Origin: Streptomyces malaysiense
GTDB lineage: Bacteria; Actinomycetota; Actinomycetes; Streptomycetales; Streptomycetaceae
Reading direction: 5' to 3'
Length of the DNA: 34,988 bases
NCBI RefSeq assembly: GCF_000980885.2
Contig: NZ_LBDA02000027.1
Coordinates: 1 to 34,988, forward strand
Shown here: in pieces, positions 1 to 7,899 of the stretch
Layout: each line of letters begins with the position of its first letter
How positions within the stretch are numbered: the first letter of the stretch is position 1
Translations under genes and position numbers: made by a program
The notes under the pieces: generated by a model
Told to the model about the DNA's origin: nothing
Seen by the model: the letters and a program-made list of their open reading frames with translations, nothing else
Databases searched by the model: none

Positions 1-1
1 G

Positions 2-160
2 AGCCGCAGAACCCGTTACATAGGACTACGGAAGACCGCCCTCGCACACATCCTCACAGCCACCGCCGTCAACCTCATCCGCCTCGACGCCTGGTGGACC
101 GGGCAACCACTCGCCCCCACCCGGACATCACACCTCGCAGCCCTCGACCTCGCCGCATGA
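2..160 (+). pseudogene. IS1182-type transposase, C-terminal fragment
   Basis: The frame open from the window edge to a TGA at 158-160 reads like the C-terminus of an IS1182-family DDE transposase. It has the RTRY-IGLRKTALAHILTA stretch, then NLIRLDAWW and a short tail ending in LDLAA. Only about 52 residues are inside the window, so I cannot tell whether the element is complete to the left. It is followed within a few bases by the remnant of a different element, which suggests insertion or deletion scars rather than a live transposon. Family assignment is from recall of the C-terminal motif. Confidence 0.6.
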
Positions 161-164
161 GTAA

Positions 165-284
165 TTGGGCAACAGGGTCATCGAGACCTTCTACAACCGC
201 CGCCGCCTGCGCAAGCACAAGACCTTCGGCTACCTCACCCCGGCCGAGACCAGGCAGCGGCATCAACACAGCCTCGCGGCATAA
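165..284 (+). pseudogene. IS3-family transposase, C-terminal fragment
   Basis: After an in-frame stop at 162-164, the frame to the TAA at 282-284 contains IETFYNRRRLRKHKTFGYLTP followed by AETRQRHQ. This is the hallmark end of the IS3-family OrfB integrase (usually ETFYNR.R.H..LGY.TPAE). Everything upstream, including the DDE residues, is missing. The bases from about 291 (TGTCCAAGATCACGGGGAAG) resemble the right end of an IS3 element. That would put the element boundary almost exactly where the neighbouring IS701 transposase is cut off. Confidence 0.65.
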
Positions 285-314
285 CCGACGAGTGTCCAAG
301 ATCACGGGGAAGCT

Positions 315-1067
315 TCATTCCCATGCCTGGTCGGGGGCCTGCTCGAAGGCTCTGTCGATGCGTGGGCCAGCCAGGGAGAACTGGGACTTGGGGACGGCCA
401 GGACGTAGCCGACGCCGGATGTTTCCAGCATCCGGCGGAAGCGGTTGTCCTGTCCGTAAGCGGCGTCCGCCGTGACCCAGGCGATCGGCAGCGGCGAGGC
501 CAGCGCTCTGCGGACGATCGTCGCCGCGAGGGTGTTCTTGGTGGCGAACTCCCGTTGATCGGGGATCTTGGCCGCGCGGCAGCGGTCGCGGTCGTCGGTC
601 CAGGACTTGGGCAGGTAGAGCTCGCGGTCCACGAGGGCGCGGCCGATTGTGCTGGTGTAGGCGGCGAAGACGCCGATCTGGCAGTTCTCGGTGCGGCCGG
701 CGGTGCCGGAGTACTGCCTTTGGACGCCGGCGGAGGTAGTGCCCTTCTTGAGGAACCCGGTGTCGTCGATGATCAGTACCCCGTCGGGGCGGCCGAGGTG
801 TTCGGCGACGTAGGTCTGCAGGTCATCGCGGATGTCGTCGGGGTTCCAGCGGGCTCGGGAGAGCAGGTGCTGCAGTCCGTCGGGGGTGGTATGGCCGACG
901 TGTTCGGCAAGTTGCCAGCTGTTCTTGCGGGCTACCGGGGCGAGCAGTGCGCGGACGTAGTCCCGCATACGGCGGCGTGGTTCGACGCGGCCGAAGTGGT
1001 GCCCGATGGTGGTGAGGAGGTGGTCCAGGTCGCGGTCCCAGGTCTCGGCTGCCTGTTCGGTGATCAC
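315..1067 (-). pseudogene. IS701-family transposase, 3'-truncated
   Basis: About 250 residues remain of an IS701-type DDE transposase that is usually around 400 or more. The N-terminus (WDRDLDHLL, then EPRRRMRDYVRALLAPV) and the segment LIIDDTGFLKKG...QYSGTAGRTENCQIGV are diagnostic of the family. The first Asp lies in LIIDDTGF and the second in WVTADAAYGQD. The third catalytic residue lies in the missing part. The frame ends abruptly after PDQAWE where family members continue, next to the IS3-like end at about 300. I start it at the GTG at 1067 because homology begins there; the frame stays open to 1199 with no family-like sequence. It should be inactive. Confidence 0.8.
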
Positions 1068-1221
1068 GACCCGAGGCTTCCCAGGGCACGGGGCGACCTT
1101 GCCGTCGTGGGCACTCCTTCGAGGGGTGTGCGGGCGGAAGTCGTCCGTGACGGCATCCTGCCCGCTACACTCCCACCGCTCCACGTTCCCCCAGGTCAAG
1201 CCACGAAGTACTGCTGGAGTA

Positions 1222-1956
1222 CTAGAGCAGACCGAGCTCGCCGAGTTCCTTGTGGAGGTCGGCGCGCGGGTGGTCGGAGCGTACTTGGAGTTTGTCGCGC
1301 GCGGCCGGCCCTGGTCCCTGGCGAGAGTCTGTGCCTGCGCCGGCCCGCGGGCGCCGGTCCCGGAAGAGCCAGGCTCCCGCCAGGCCGCCGATGAGCCCTC
1401 CCAAGTGGGCCAGCCAGCTCACTCCCGGCGTCCCGGGGACGGCCACGGTGAGCAGGTAGGCGAAGGAGGCCGCCATGACCACACCGATCAGCGTGTCGAT
1501 CAGGTGCCGGTCGAACAGCCCACGCACGACAACGTAGCCGAAGTATCCGAAGATCAGGCCGCTGGCACCGACCGTATCAGCGTCGCCTCGTTCGAAGAAC
1601 CACACCGCGAGCCCGCTGGTCAGGGCGACCAGCAGGCTCAGGCCGAGAAAGCGGGCCACCCCTCGGTAGGCGGCGAGGAAACCGAAGACGAACAATGGTC
1701 CGGAGTTGCTCTCGATGTGTGCCCAGCTCCAGTGCAGCAAAGGCGCGACGAGGATGTCGGGCAACGAGCCGATGTCGCCGGACCTGACTCCGTAGTCCCT
1801 GGAAAGGGCGTAGTGGTCGGCGTAGTTGACGAGCTGCAGACCCCAGACGAGCGCGAGGCCCGCGAACATCACGAAGAACGCCTTTCGCGCCTCCGCGATG
1901 ACCTGCTCCGCGCTCATAGGCAAGGCGTCGGCCTGGCCTCTGTACGACGCACCCAT
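1222..1956 (-). CDS. Rhomboid family intramembrane serine protease
   Basis: A 244-residue membrane protein predicted to cleave substrates within or near the lipid bilayer. Rhomboid signatures are clear: HWSWAHIESN (H80, N84) in the second membrane region, GASGL with the nucleophile Ser132, and SWLAHLGGLIGG with the catalytic His184. About six hydrophobic segments cover residues 26-198. A basic, hydrophilic tail of about 45 residues ends in HKELGELGLL. Start chosen at the ATG at 1954-1956 because GGAGGAAG lies seven bases upstream; an ATG at 1917 has no good ribosome site. It stands alone between an IS701 remnant and decayed sequence, so no substrate can be inferred. The catalytic dyad is intact, so it is probably functional. 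Confidence 0.88.
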   Translation of the reverse strand: MGASYRGQADALPMSAEQVIAEARKAFFVMFAGLALVWGLQLVNYADHYALSRDYGVRSGDIGSLPDILVAPLLHWSWAHIESNSGPLFVFGFLAAYRGVARFLGLSLLVALTSGLAVWFFERGDADTVGASGLIFGYFGYVVVRGLFDRHLIDTLIGVVMAASFAYLLTVAVPGTPGVSWLAHLGGLIGGLAGAWLFRDRRPRAGAGTDSRQGPGPAARDKLQVRSDHPRADLHKELGELGLL

Positions 1957-2280
1957 TGCACGCTTCCTCCCCCGGCGGATCCACATCCTCACCGCAACAC
2001 AGCACACTCTACGTACTGTCGGACGATCACTTTAGGCGACGTCGGTGCTGGGCTTGCACTGCCTGGGCCTGTGCCGGCCGGGTAGCGTCGTCAGGCAGGC
2101 CGGCGGTGACGAGTACCGTTGCTCTGGTGCTTGAGCACGGAGGCGTGGCGACGGACGACTACACCAGCCGCCCGTGCACCTGCCGGAGATCCTGTCCGGA
2201 GTGGTGATCGATGGCCTGCGCTTCTTCGACCCTCGCGGTTACCACGAACTCGACCGCGAACACGGACGCTCCTGACTCGA
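1957..2280. other. Gene-poor stretch with one coding fragment
   Basis: No complete gene is supported. On the + strand a short open frame (about 2135-2275, stop TGA 2273-2275) reads as a plausible protein tail: PPVHLPEILSGVVIDGL then RFFDPRGYHELDREHGRS. It has no start and no recognisable family, so it looks like the remains of a gene whose 5' part has been lost. The bases next to 1956 form the leader of the rhomboid gene. Confidence 0.3.
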
Positions 2281-3050
2281 TCAACTCACGAGCGCGAGTT
2301 CAGAGAAGTCACCAGGCCGAAGCTGATCGCGCCGCTCCAGATCGTCCGGCGCATGGGCAGACCTCCGCTCTCGCCCCGTCCGCCCGCGACGGCCGGGCAG
2401 TCTGGCGGCCTGGCGGCCTGGCGGTGCGACTCGAACACACGGCGGTAGCCGTCCGGCAGGGTGCGGCGCTCCGCCGGGACGGCGGCCGCCCGCCGTCGTG
2501 GGATCAGCCTTCAGGGGCGCGGGCGCTAGGACGTGCAGAGCGCGGACGGTCGCCTCCGGCACCATCGCGTTGGCCCCCGCGATCAGTTTAGGTGTGCTCC
2601 AGCGAAGTTCCCTGCCGAATGCCGGGAATCGGGGACGACTTCCAGGCAGCCGGTGTCCGCGTCGAACGTCACGGCCTGGACGCAGGCCTGCGAGTTCGGG
2701 CACGGCCGCGGTGAGGATGGTGCCGAACCGGGCGAGGACGTTTCCGCCGGCGGCCGGGGCCATCATGCTGTGCTCGGTTTGCTCGAACACCACCTGCGGG
2801 TCCGTCATCGCACGCACGCCAGTCGAGGACCTGGTCGCGGGTCACGTCCTCAAGGACAAGGTCCTGCTCCTGGCCGATGTCGTCGGCGATCGGGACCGGC
2901 GCGGCGATCCGACGCGGCATGGGCACCACGACCGGCGCGGCCTGGACTCCATACAGCTACGCAGGCGTGGGCCTGCTCCCACTCGGCCTCGCGGGCCCAC
3001 GCCCCGGCCGTCTCGTCCTGGTGAAGCTGCTGAGCGGTGGCCACCCACAT
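2281..3050 (-). pseudogene. DUF721 (DciA-like) protein, multiply frameshifted
   Basis: Three pieces in different minus-strand frames read as one protein. The first is MWVATAQQLHQDE...WAREAEWEQAH (about 3050-2950). The second is VVVPMPRRIAAPV...EDVTRDQVLDW (about 2935-2825). The third is MTDPQVVFEQTEHSMMA...ARFGTILTAAVPELAG (about 2808-2695), and the text then jumps frame to VQAVTFDADTGCLEVVPDS and back to ELRWSTPKLIAGANA and VRALHVLAP. The pattern (small N-terminal helix region, a beta strand with AVTFDADTG, then a sequence-ending VRALHVL) resembles DUF721/DciA-like proteins common in Streptomyces. At least three frameshifts make it non-functional unless they are sequencing errors. The first piece could belong to a separate neighbouring gene. 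Confidence 0.45.
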
Positions 3051-3788
3051 CCGACCGCGAGTCCGACAAGCAGCGCAACACGGACCCTGGTGGGGAAGGC
3101 ATTGAGCGCGGGTATCTCCTGGCGCGAGCTGAATGGCCTTCTTGCGGCGATGGATACTGTCTCACCCCCCGCAGAGCTCGTTCGTGCCTCACAGTCAGAG
3201 GCCGCTGAGAGCACGGCCGGCAACCCGGAGCGAGGCGTAGCTCAGCAGCACTGTGCCCCCGACCACCAAGAGCTCCCCGCTCTCCTTGCGCGGGCGTACG
3301 CGGTGGTCGCCGCTGCGCCGGAGCAGGAGATGGCATCACGGGATCCGGCCGTGGCGCTGGCACACCACCCGAACACCGTCGGCCCCGATCTGTGCGCGCT
3401 GCTGCACGAGGTAAGAGTTACCCGACCCAACAGAGCAAGGATCAAGGCCCGCTACGGCGGCGGGACCACCCGGCAGTCCCCTGCCCGGGTTCACAGCGGC
3501 CAGCCAGAAACAAGCGATCTACGCATTTCGCGCTCGGGCGGCTGGGGTGAAGAGCCAGGCTGCCTGACTAGTTCCGCAACGAACGTCCCACCCCAGGCGA
3601 TGCAACTGACTGTGTAAATCTCTACGGAGACGACCCTGAGAGCAGGCGTTGTTGGGCAGCGGTCGGCTGACGGCGCCGCCGGACCAATCAACGCCCGCGC
3701 TGAGCGTGGCACCGACGGCAGCGCCCTGGTGAGCCTCTACGCCGCCCTGGGCTCGCGCGGGTCCGCTGGGGCCGGTCTGCCTGTCCGG
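3051..3788. other. Region without a supportable gene
   Basis: Open frames exist on both strands but none shows a recognisable family, a convincing ribosome site or consistent coding character. They look like chance high-GC frames or very old coding remnants. No RNA gene, repeat or clear hairpin was recognised. Confidence 0.4.
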
Positions 3789-4481
3789 TCAGGCAGAGGG
3801 GCGCCGCCTGGTACCGCCGCCGCTGCCGTTCAGCGGGATCAGGGTCTCCAGATGAGCGCCCTTGACCCAGGAGCCCAGCAGATCGCGGTGCAGGGCCACG
3901 ATGTCCTGGCGCAGTGCCAGGCCCAGCGCGTCCTTCGTGAACGCGCGGCAAGTGGTGACGAACAGCGCGACGTCCGCGCCGTGTTCGAGGCGGGCGGTGC
4001 CGACGAACTTCTGCATGTCTGCAGAGGACACGCTCCGGTGCGGCGCGTACTTTTTGACCTGCACCACCAGCTTGCGGCCGTCGGCCAGGTAGCCGATGAC
4101 ATCCGCGCCCAGGTCTCCGCTCTTGCCGCTGACGACGACCTTCGTGCAGCCGTCCCGTCGGCACAGATCGGCGATGTACGTCTCGAACTCCTGCCACGAC
4201 AACGCGTCGACCTCGGCCATCGACAACTCGCGCGCCCGGGCCTCCTCCTGAGCTCGCCACGCGCGGTCCTGGCCGACCGCGAGACGGTGTGATCGCAGCA
4301 GCGCCCAGCCGGCCCCGCCCACCATGGCCGCGGCGAGCACGGTCGCCAGGACGGGCCACACCATTGACCAGTGCCTGGTCACCCACACCGCGGCGGCCAG
4401 CGCCGCCACCGCACCCCAGCCCTGCAGCTGCCTGCGCGTCCGCTTCTTCAAGCGCCGGCGCCGTCGACGTGCCGCCATCAC
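3789..4481 (-). CDS. Membrane-anchored Mrr-type restriction endonuclease
   Basis: A 230-residue protein with a basic N-terminus (residues 3-18), two membrane helices (about 22-36 and 41-62) and a C-terminal Mrr_cat/restriction-endonuclease-like domain (about 86-215). Key residues of the nuclease fold are visible: Glu98 in SWQEFE, Asp127 in GDLGADVIG, and Gln141 and Lys143 in VVQVKKY, that is the D...QxK form used by Mrr relatives. Family members cut DNA, often modified DNA; the membrane anchor places the nuclease at the inner face of the membrane. Start taken at the GTG at 4479-4481, seven bases after GGGGGAG; an ATG follows directly. It lies 73 bases downstream of a small membrane-protein gene and is probably co-transcribed. 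No methylase is nearby, so a classical restriction-modification role is not supported. Confidence 0.82.
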   Translation of the reverse strand: MMAARRRRRRLKKRTRRQLQGWGAVAALAAAVWVTRHWSMVWPVLATVLAAAMVGGAGWALLRSHRLAVGQDRAWRAQEEARARELSMAEVDALSWQEFETYIADLCRRDGCTKVVVSGKSGDLGADVIGYLADGRKLVVQVKKYAPHRSVSSADMQKFVGTARLEHGADVALFVTTCRAFTKDALGLALRQDIVALHRDLLGSWVKGAHLETLIPLNGSGGGTRRRPSA

Positions 4482-4554
4482 TCCCCCGCTCCCCCAAGCT
4501 GTGCCCCGCAGTGGGTGCCGACGGGCGCAGTCCGGCCCGTACGTGTGCGGGGGC

Positions 4555-4815
4555 TCATCGGCCGGCCCGGGTGACGCCGCTCGCGAGCTGGCCCAAGATG
4601 TTCACGACCCCCTGGCCCGCCGGGGTGGGCGCGATCAGGACGCCCAGCGCCAGGATGATGGCGGCGGTGGTCCTCTCCTCGTTCCGGCTGCGGGCCTGCG
4701 TACGTCGCCGCAGCCGGAAGAACACGATGACTGCGAGCAGCACCGCCACGTTGATGGTCAGCAACCGTCCCAACCTCCCCCGCGCGACCGGCCACCAGAC
4801 TGGAAACGGCAGCAC
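4555..4815 (-). CDS. Small two-helix membrane protein, unknown function
   Basis: An 86-residue protein I do not recognise by family. It has a hydrophobic helix at about 17-33 (LLTINVAVLLAVIVFF), a strongly basic linker (RLRRRTQARSRNEE), and a second hydrophobic stretch at about 49-62 (TAAIILALGVLIAP). A GTG start at 4813-4815 is preceded by GGGAGG (4826-4831) ten bases upstream. Orientation and spacing suggest one transcript with the Mrr-type nuclease downstream. Both products are membrane proteins with basic cytoplasmic faces, so a functional pair is possible but only inferred. Confidence 0.55.
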   Translation of the reverse strand: MLPFPVWWPVARGRLGRLLTINVAVLLAVIVFFRLRRRTQARSRNEERTTAAIILALGVLIAPTPAGQGVVNILGQLASGVTRAGR

Positions 4816-4832
4816 GCCGCCCCAGCCTCCCT

Positions 4833-5561
4833 ATGTAGCTGGGCCTCAGTGATGTTGGGACCGGGTTGCCGATGAATGGCACAAAGCCATCGGACCTGGC
4901 CGGATACCACGGCTCTCCACCGATGACGAGACCGGCGGGGCCGTGCCCAGCGAGGGGCCGCGTCGCGCGAGCCGAAGGCCGGCGCCTGAGCTCTGCTCAG
5001 TCTGCGGCCCGACGGTCGTCGTCCAGGTGGCCCATGGCATGGCCGCGCGCCTGGCCGAGTACATCGACAAGGACGTCGCCGCCTGGCTGGGTCAGTCCAG
5101 CCGTGTGCCTGACCTGCTGCGTACCCGGCCGTGACCCGCATCCGGGTTCGGCGCACAAGCGGAGCCGGGAGCCGGGCGGGTGGCGCGGTCGTGTCCGCAG
5201 CTGCGGGGTGCTCGTCGACCGGCGAGGGCCGGCCGACGAGCAAGGGAGACCGCCGATGGGGCGGATACAGAAGAAGCGTGCGGAGCGTGAAGCACCGTCC
5301 AAGCCGAGTCGGCCGTCGTACGTGGGCAGATCCAGCGGAATGCCGAGGGAGAGCGCCGAGCCGCACGGTTCAACGAGCTGAAACGGGACCTACGCGACTG
5401 GACGGTCCTTCCGCCTCTGCGTGAACCACCTTCCGCCGCTGGGTTTGTGACGTCCGCGGGGCCGGAGCCGGCTTGCTCGTCGGGGTGGTGCGGGAAAGGA
5501 TCGACGGGCCGTGTCGGCGGTGGTGGCCGGCGGCGGACGAGAAAGGACAAGGTGGGGTGGG
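4833..5561. other. Decayed coding fragments, no intact gene
   Basis: Three pieces look like once-coding sequence on the + strand. About 4990-5134 encodes ELCSVCGPTVVVQVAHGM followed by ARLAEYIDKDVAAWL, with a CxxC pair. At 5255 an ATG behind AGGGAGA begins MGRIQKKRAEREAPSKPSR. From about 5335 a different frame reads RRAARFNELKRDLRDWTVLPPLREPP. The last two would join if one frameshift were repaired, so a small charged protein may have been broken here. No family is recognised. The last bases carry the leader of the IclR gene. Confidence 0.35.
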
Positions 5562-6299
5562 ATGAGCGAGCACGGCCGACGGCGGCGTCACCGTACGGTG
5601 GACCGGGTCACGTGGATCCTGGAAGCCGCCGCGCGGGAGCCGGGCGGGGTGACCGTGGCCGAGTTGGCGCGGACGGTCGGGGCGCCGGCGAGCTCGGTGC
5701 AGGACCTGGTCAACGGCCTTGCCGCGACCGGCTTTCTGCTGGAACAACACGGGCGCTTCCGGCTCGGGCCCGCCCCGCACGTCCTCAACCTCATCGCGGG
5801 CCGGGTCGTCCCCCGGATCAGTCAGGCCGAGCTCAACGAACTGAGCCGCGTCGCGGGTACCCCGGTGCTGCTCACGGTGCGGGTCGGGCTCGACGCCGTG
5901 CACCTCGCGCGCGGCGGCGAGGACGAGATCCCCCGCCTCCTGCCGCTCGCCGACGAGCACATGGCCCGGCCGCTGCTGCGCACCGCCGCCGGTCGACTGC
6001 TGCTGGCCTTCACCGACGAGCCGGAGCGCCGTGGGCTGCTCGACGAGCTCGCCCGCCACGACCCCGAGACGGTCGCGGAATTCCGCCGCGCCCTTCCGGC
6101 GATCCGCGCGTCACGGGTCAGCCGCAGCGAGGGTCTGGCAGACCCCGAGGTCAGCGCGCTCGCGATCCCCGTCACTGACGGCCCCGTCGTCACGGGTGCC
6201 CTCGTTCTGACGCACCGGCGTCGTGGCCGCTCGGAGCGGCTGAGTCTGGACCGGGCGGCGGCCCGGCTCCTCGCGCACATCCAGGAGAGGCGGACGTGA
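5562..6299 (+). CDS. IclR-family transcriptional regulator
   Basis: A 245-residue regulator. The N-terminal winged helix (about 9-70) contains HRTVDRVTWILEAAA and VTVAELARTVGAPASSVQDLVNGL; the C-terminal IclR effector domain (about 80-240) ends in AIPVTDGPVVTGALVLTH. IclR proteins bind short palindromes and sense small organic acids or acyl derivatives. The chosen ATG at 5562 follows AAGGTGGGG; an upstream frame extension to 5511 has no family similarity. It lies 69 bases upstream of a CoA-transferase/acyl-CoA dehydrogenase operon in the same direction. A perfect 16-bp palindrome in that gap (6313-6328) is the likely operator, so it probably controls the operon in response to its substrate. 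Confidence 0.9.
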   Translation: MSEHGRRRRHRTVDRVTWILEAAAREPGGVTVAELARTVGAPASSVQDLVNGLAATGFLLEQHGRFRLGPAPHVLNLIAGRVVPRISQAELNELSRVAGTPVLLTVRVGLDAVHLARGGEDEIPRLLPLADEHMARPLLRTAAGRLLLAFTDEPERRGLLDELARHDPETVAEFRRALPAIRASRVSRSEGLADPEVSALAIPVTDGPVVTGALVLTHRRRGRSERLSLDRAAARLLAHIQERRT

Positions 6300-6312
6300 C
6301 GTTCGCATCAGT

Positions 6313-6328
6313 TCACGGATATCCGTGA
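6313..6328. promoter_or_regulatory. Perfect 16-bp palindrome, likely IclR operator
   Basis: TCACGGATATCCGTGA is perfectly self-complementary. It sits 40 bases before the first CoA-transferase start and 13 bases after the IclR stop. Size and symmetry fit an IclR-family dimer site, and the position could block or activate the operon promoter. The assignment to this regulator is by proximity only. Confidence 0.55.
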
Positions 6329-6368
6329 GTGCGGGCGCTCATACAGCGCCGGGAACGAGCATCCCGGC

Positions 6369-7814
6369 ATGACTTCGAACACGCCGACCACGGCCGAGCC
6401 GACGCCTCCGCCGTCCACCGGCGAGATGCTCTCCCGGCTGCTGCACACCCTCGGAGACCCTGATCCGGCCCGCGGAGCCGAGGACATCACCGTCGCCGGA
6501 GCCGATCCCCTGGTGCCCTCGGTGCACCGCCTCGCCGACGCCATGTCCGCCGCGATCGGTGTCTTCGGGCGGCAGACGGCGGCGGTCGGCGAACAGCGCG
6601 GTCACCCCCACCAGAAGGTTCAGGTGCAGCCCGGAGCCGCGATCGACCAGCTCATGGCCACGTATCACACGACGCTCTCGGGGCGCCCGCTCGGCGCTCT
6701 CCTCGACGATCCGACGCTGCTCGGCAACAACGACTTCTACCGGGCGCGCGACGGACGGTGGATCTTCCTCATCACCACCTATCCGCATCTGCGGGACGCG
6801 GTCTGCTCCGTGCTCAGATGCGGGCTCGACAAGGTGGGGATCGCGCAGGCCGCGGCCGACTGGGACGCCTTCACACTGGAGGAGGCCATCTGCGCGCGGG
6901 GCGGCGTCGCCTGCGCGGTGCGCAGCCGGGACGAGTGGCTCGCGCACCCCGCGGGGCGGCATGTCGCACAGCGCCCGGTCGTCGAGATCGAACGCGTCGG
7001 TGACGGACCGGTCCGGCCACTGGAGCCCATCGGCGAGGCCGATGAGGCGCTCGCGGGCGTACGGGTGCTCGATCTCACCCATGTCATCGCAGGTCCCGTC
7101 GCGACGCGACTGCTCGCCCAATTCGGCGCCGACGTGCTGCACCTGACACGTCCCGACCGCCCCGACCCGATCCCGATGATCGCGATGACCGGCGGCGGCA
7201 AACGCAACGCCTACTGCGACCTGCGCGACGATCACGACCGCGCGGCCTTCCACGACGCGCTCCAGGACGCGGACGTCTTCGCGCACTCCTACCGGGGACT
7301 TGCCCGGCACGGGGCGTCGACCGAGGAACTCGTCCGGCGCCGCCCCGGACTCGTCACGCTCGAATACCACGCCTGGGGCGCCGAAGGGCCCTGGGGCGAT
7401 CGCGGCGGGTTCGACCAACTCGCCTGCTCCGCAACCGGATTCGCCGTCGAGGAATGGACCGACCGGCCGTCCCTGCCGCCGACGTACCTGCTCAACGACT
7501 ACCTGGCCGCCTACCTCGGGGCCGCCGCCGTGGCAACGGTCCTGCGCCGGCGGGCGACGGAGGGCGGCTCCTGGCGGATCCGTGTGACCTTGGCCGGGGT
7601 CTGCCACTGGGTGCAGGAACTCGGGTTGCTTGCACGGGAGGACGTACTCGACCTGCCCCGGCCCGGGAGCACGCCGCTCGCCGCGCTGTCCACCACCGAA
7701 ACCGACTTCGGTCCGCTCACCGAACCGGCGACGCCATTCGCGTACAGCGGGCGCGCGGTCCCCCAGGCCGGCCGGCGTTCCCCGCTCGGGTCTGCCGCGC
7801 TCCAGTGGCGCTAG
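6369..7814 (+). CDS. Class III (CaiB/BaiF) CoA-transferase, long form
   Basis: A 481-residue member of the class III CoA-transferases, which move CoA between acids through an aspartyl-CoA intermediate. The order is that of the long subfamily: an N-terminal region (about 45-225) with DPLVPSVHRL, NDFYRARDGRW and RSRDEWLAHP, then the Rossmann-like half beginning LAGVRVLDLTHVIAGP (about 227). A GKR-type signature (GGGKRNAYCDLR) follows. The Asp in YLLNDYLAAYLG lies where the catalytic Asp is expected. ATG at 6369; the ribosome site is weak (GGGAACGAG about 12 bases upstream). It begins an operon with a second CoA-transferase and two acyl-CoA dehydrogenases. The acid it activates cannot be told from sequence. 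Confidence 0.85.
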   Translation: MTSNTPTTAEPTPPPSTGEMLSRLLHTLGDPDPARGAEDITVAGADPLVPSVHRLADAMSAAIGVFGRQTAAVGEQRGHPHQKVQVQPGAAIDQLMATYHTTLSGRPLGALLDDPTLLGNNDFYRARDGRWIFLITTYPHLRDAVCSVLRCGLDKVGIAQAAADWDAFTLEEAICARGGVACAVRSRDEWLAHPAGRHVAQRPVVEIERVGDGPVRPLEPIGEADEALAGVRVLDLTHVIAGPVATRLLAQFGADVLHLTRPDRPDPIPMIAMTGGGKRNAYCDLRDDHDRAAFHDALQDADVFAHSYRGLARHGASTEELVRRRPGLVTLEYHAWGAEGPWGDRGGFDQLACSATGFAVEEWTDRPSLPPTYLLNDYLAAYLGAAAVATVLRRRATEGGSWRIRVTLAGVCHWVQELGLLAREDVLDLPRPGSTPLAALSTTETDFGPLTEPATPFAYSGRAVPQAGRRSPLGSAALQWR

Positions 7815-7899
7815 GCCACGTCTCCGGGAACCCGCCGCTGCCGCGATCCACGTACCTCCGTTCGCCCGCCCCACCCGAAACCCCAGGAGGCACCGCAAG

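Noticed and set aside
1006..2085. Plus-strand frame across the IS701 remnant and the rhomboid gene.
   Set aside because: It is antisense to two clearly recognised coding sequences and shows no domain.
6369..7814. Apparent circular permutation of a CoA-transferase (C-terminal-like half before the N-terminal Rossmann half).
   Set aside because: A known long subfamily of class III CoA-transferases has this order, so it is not novel.
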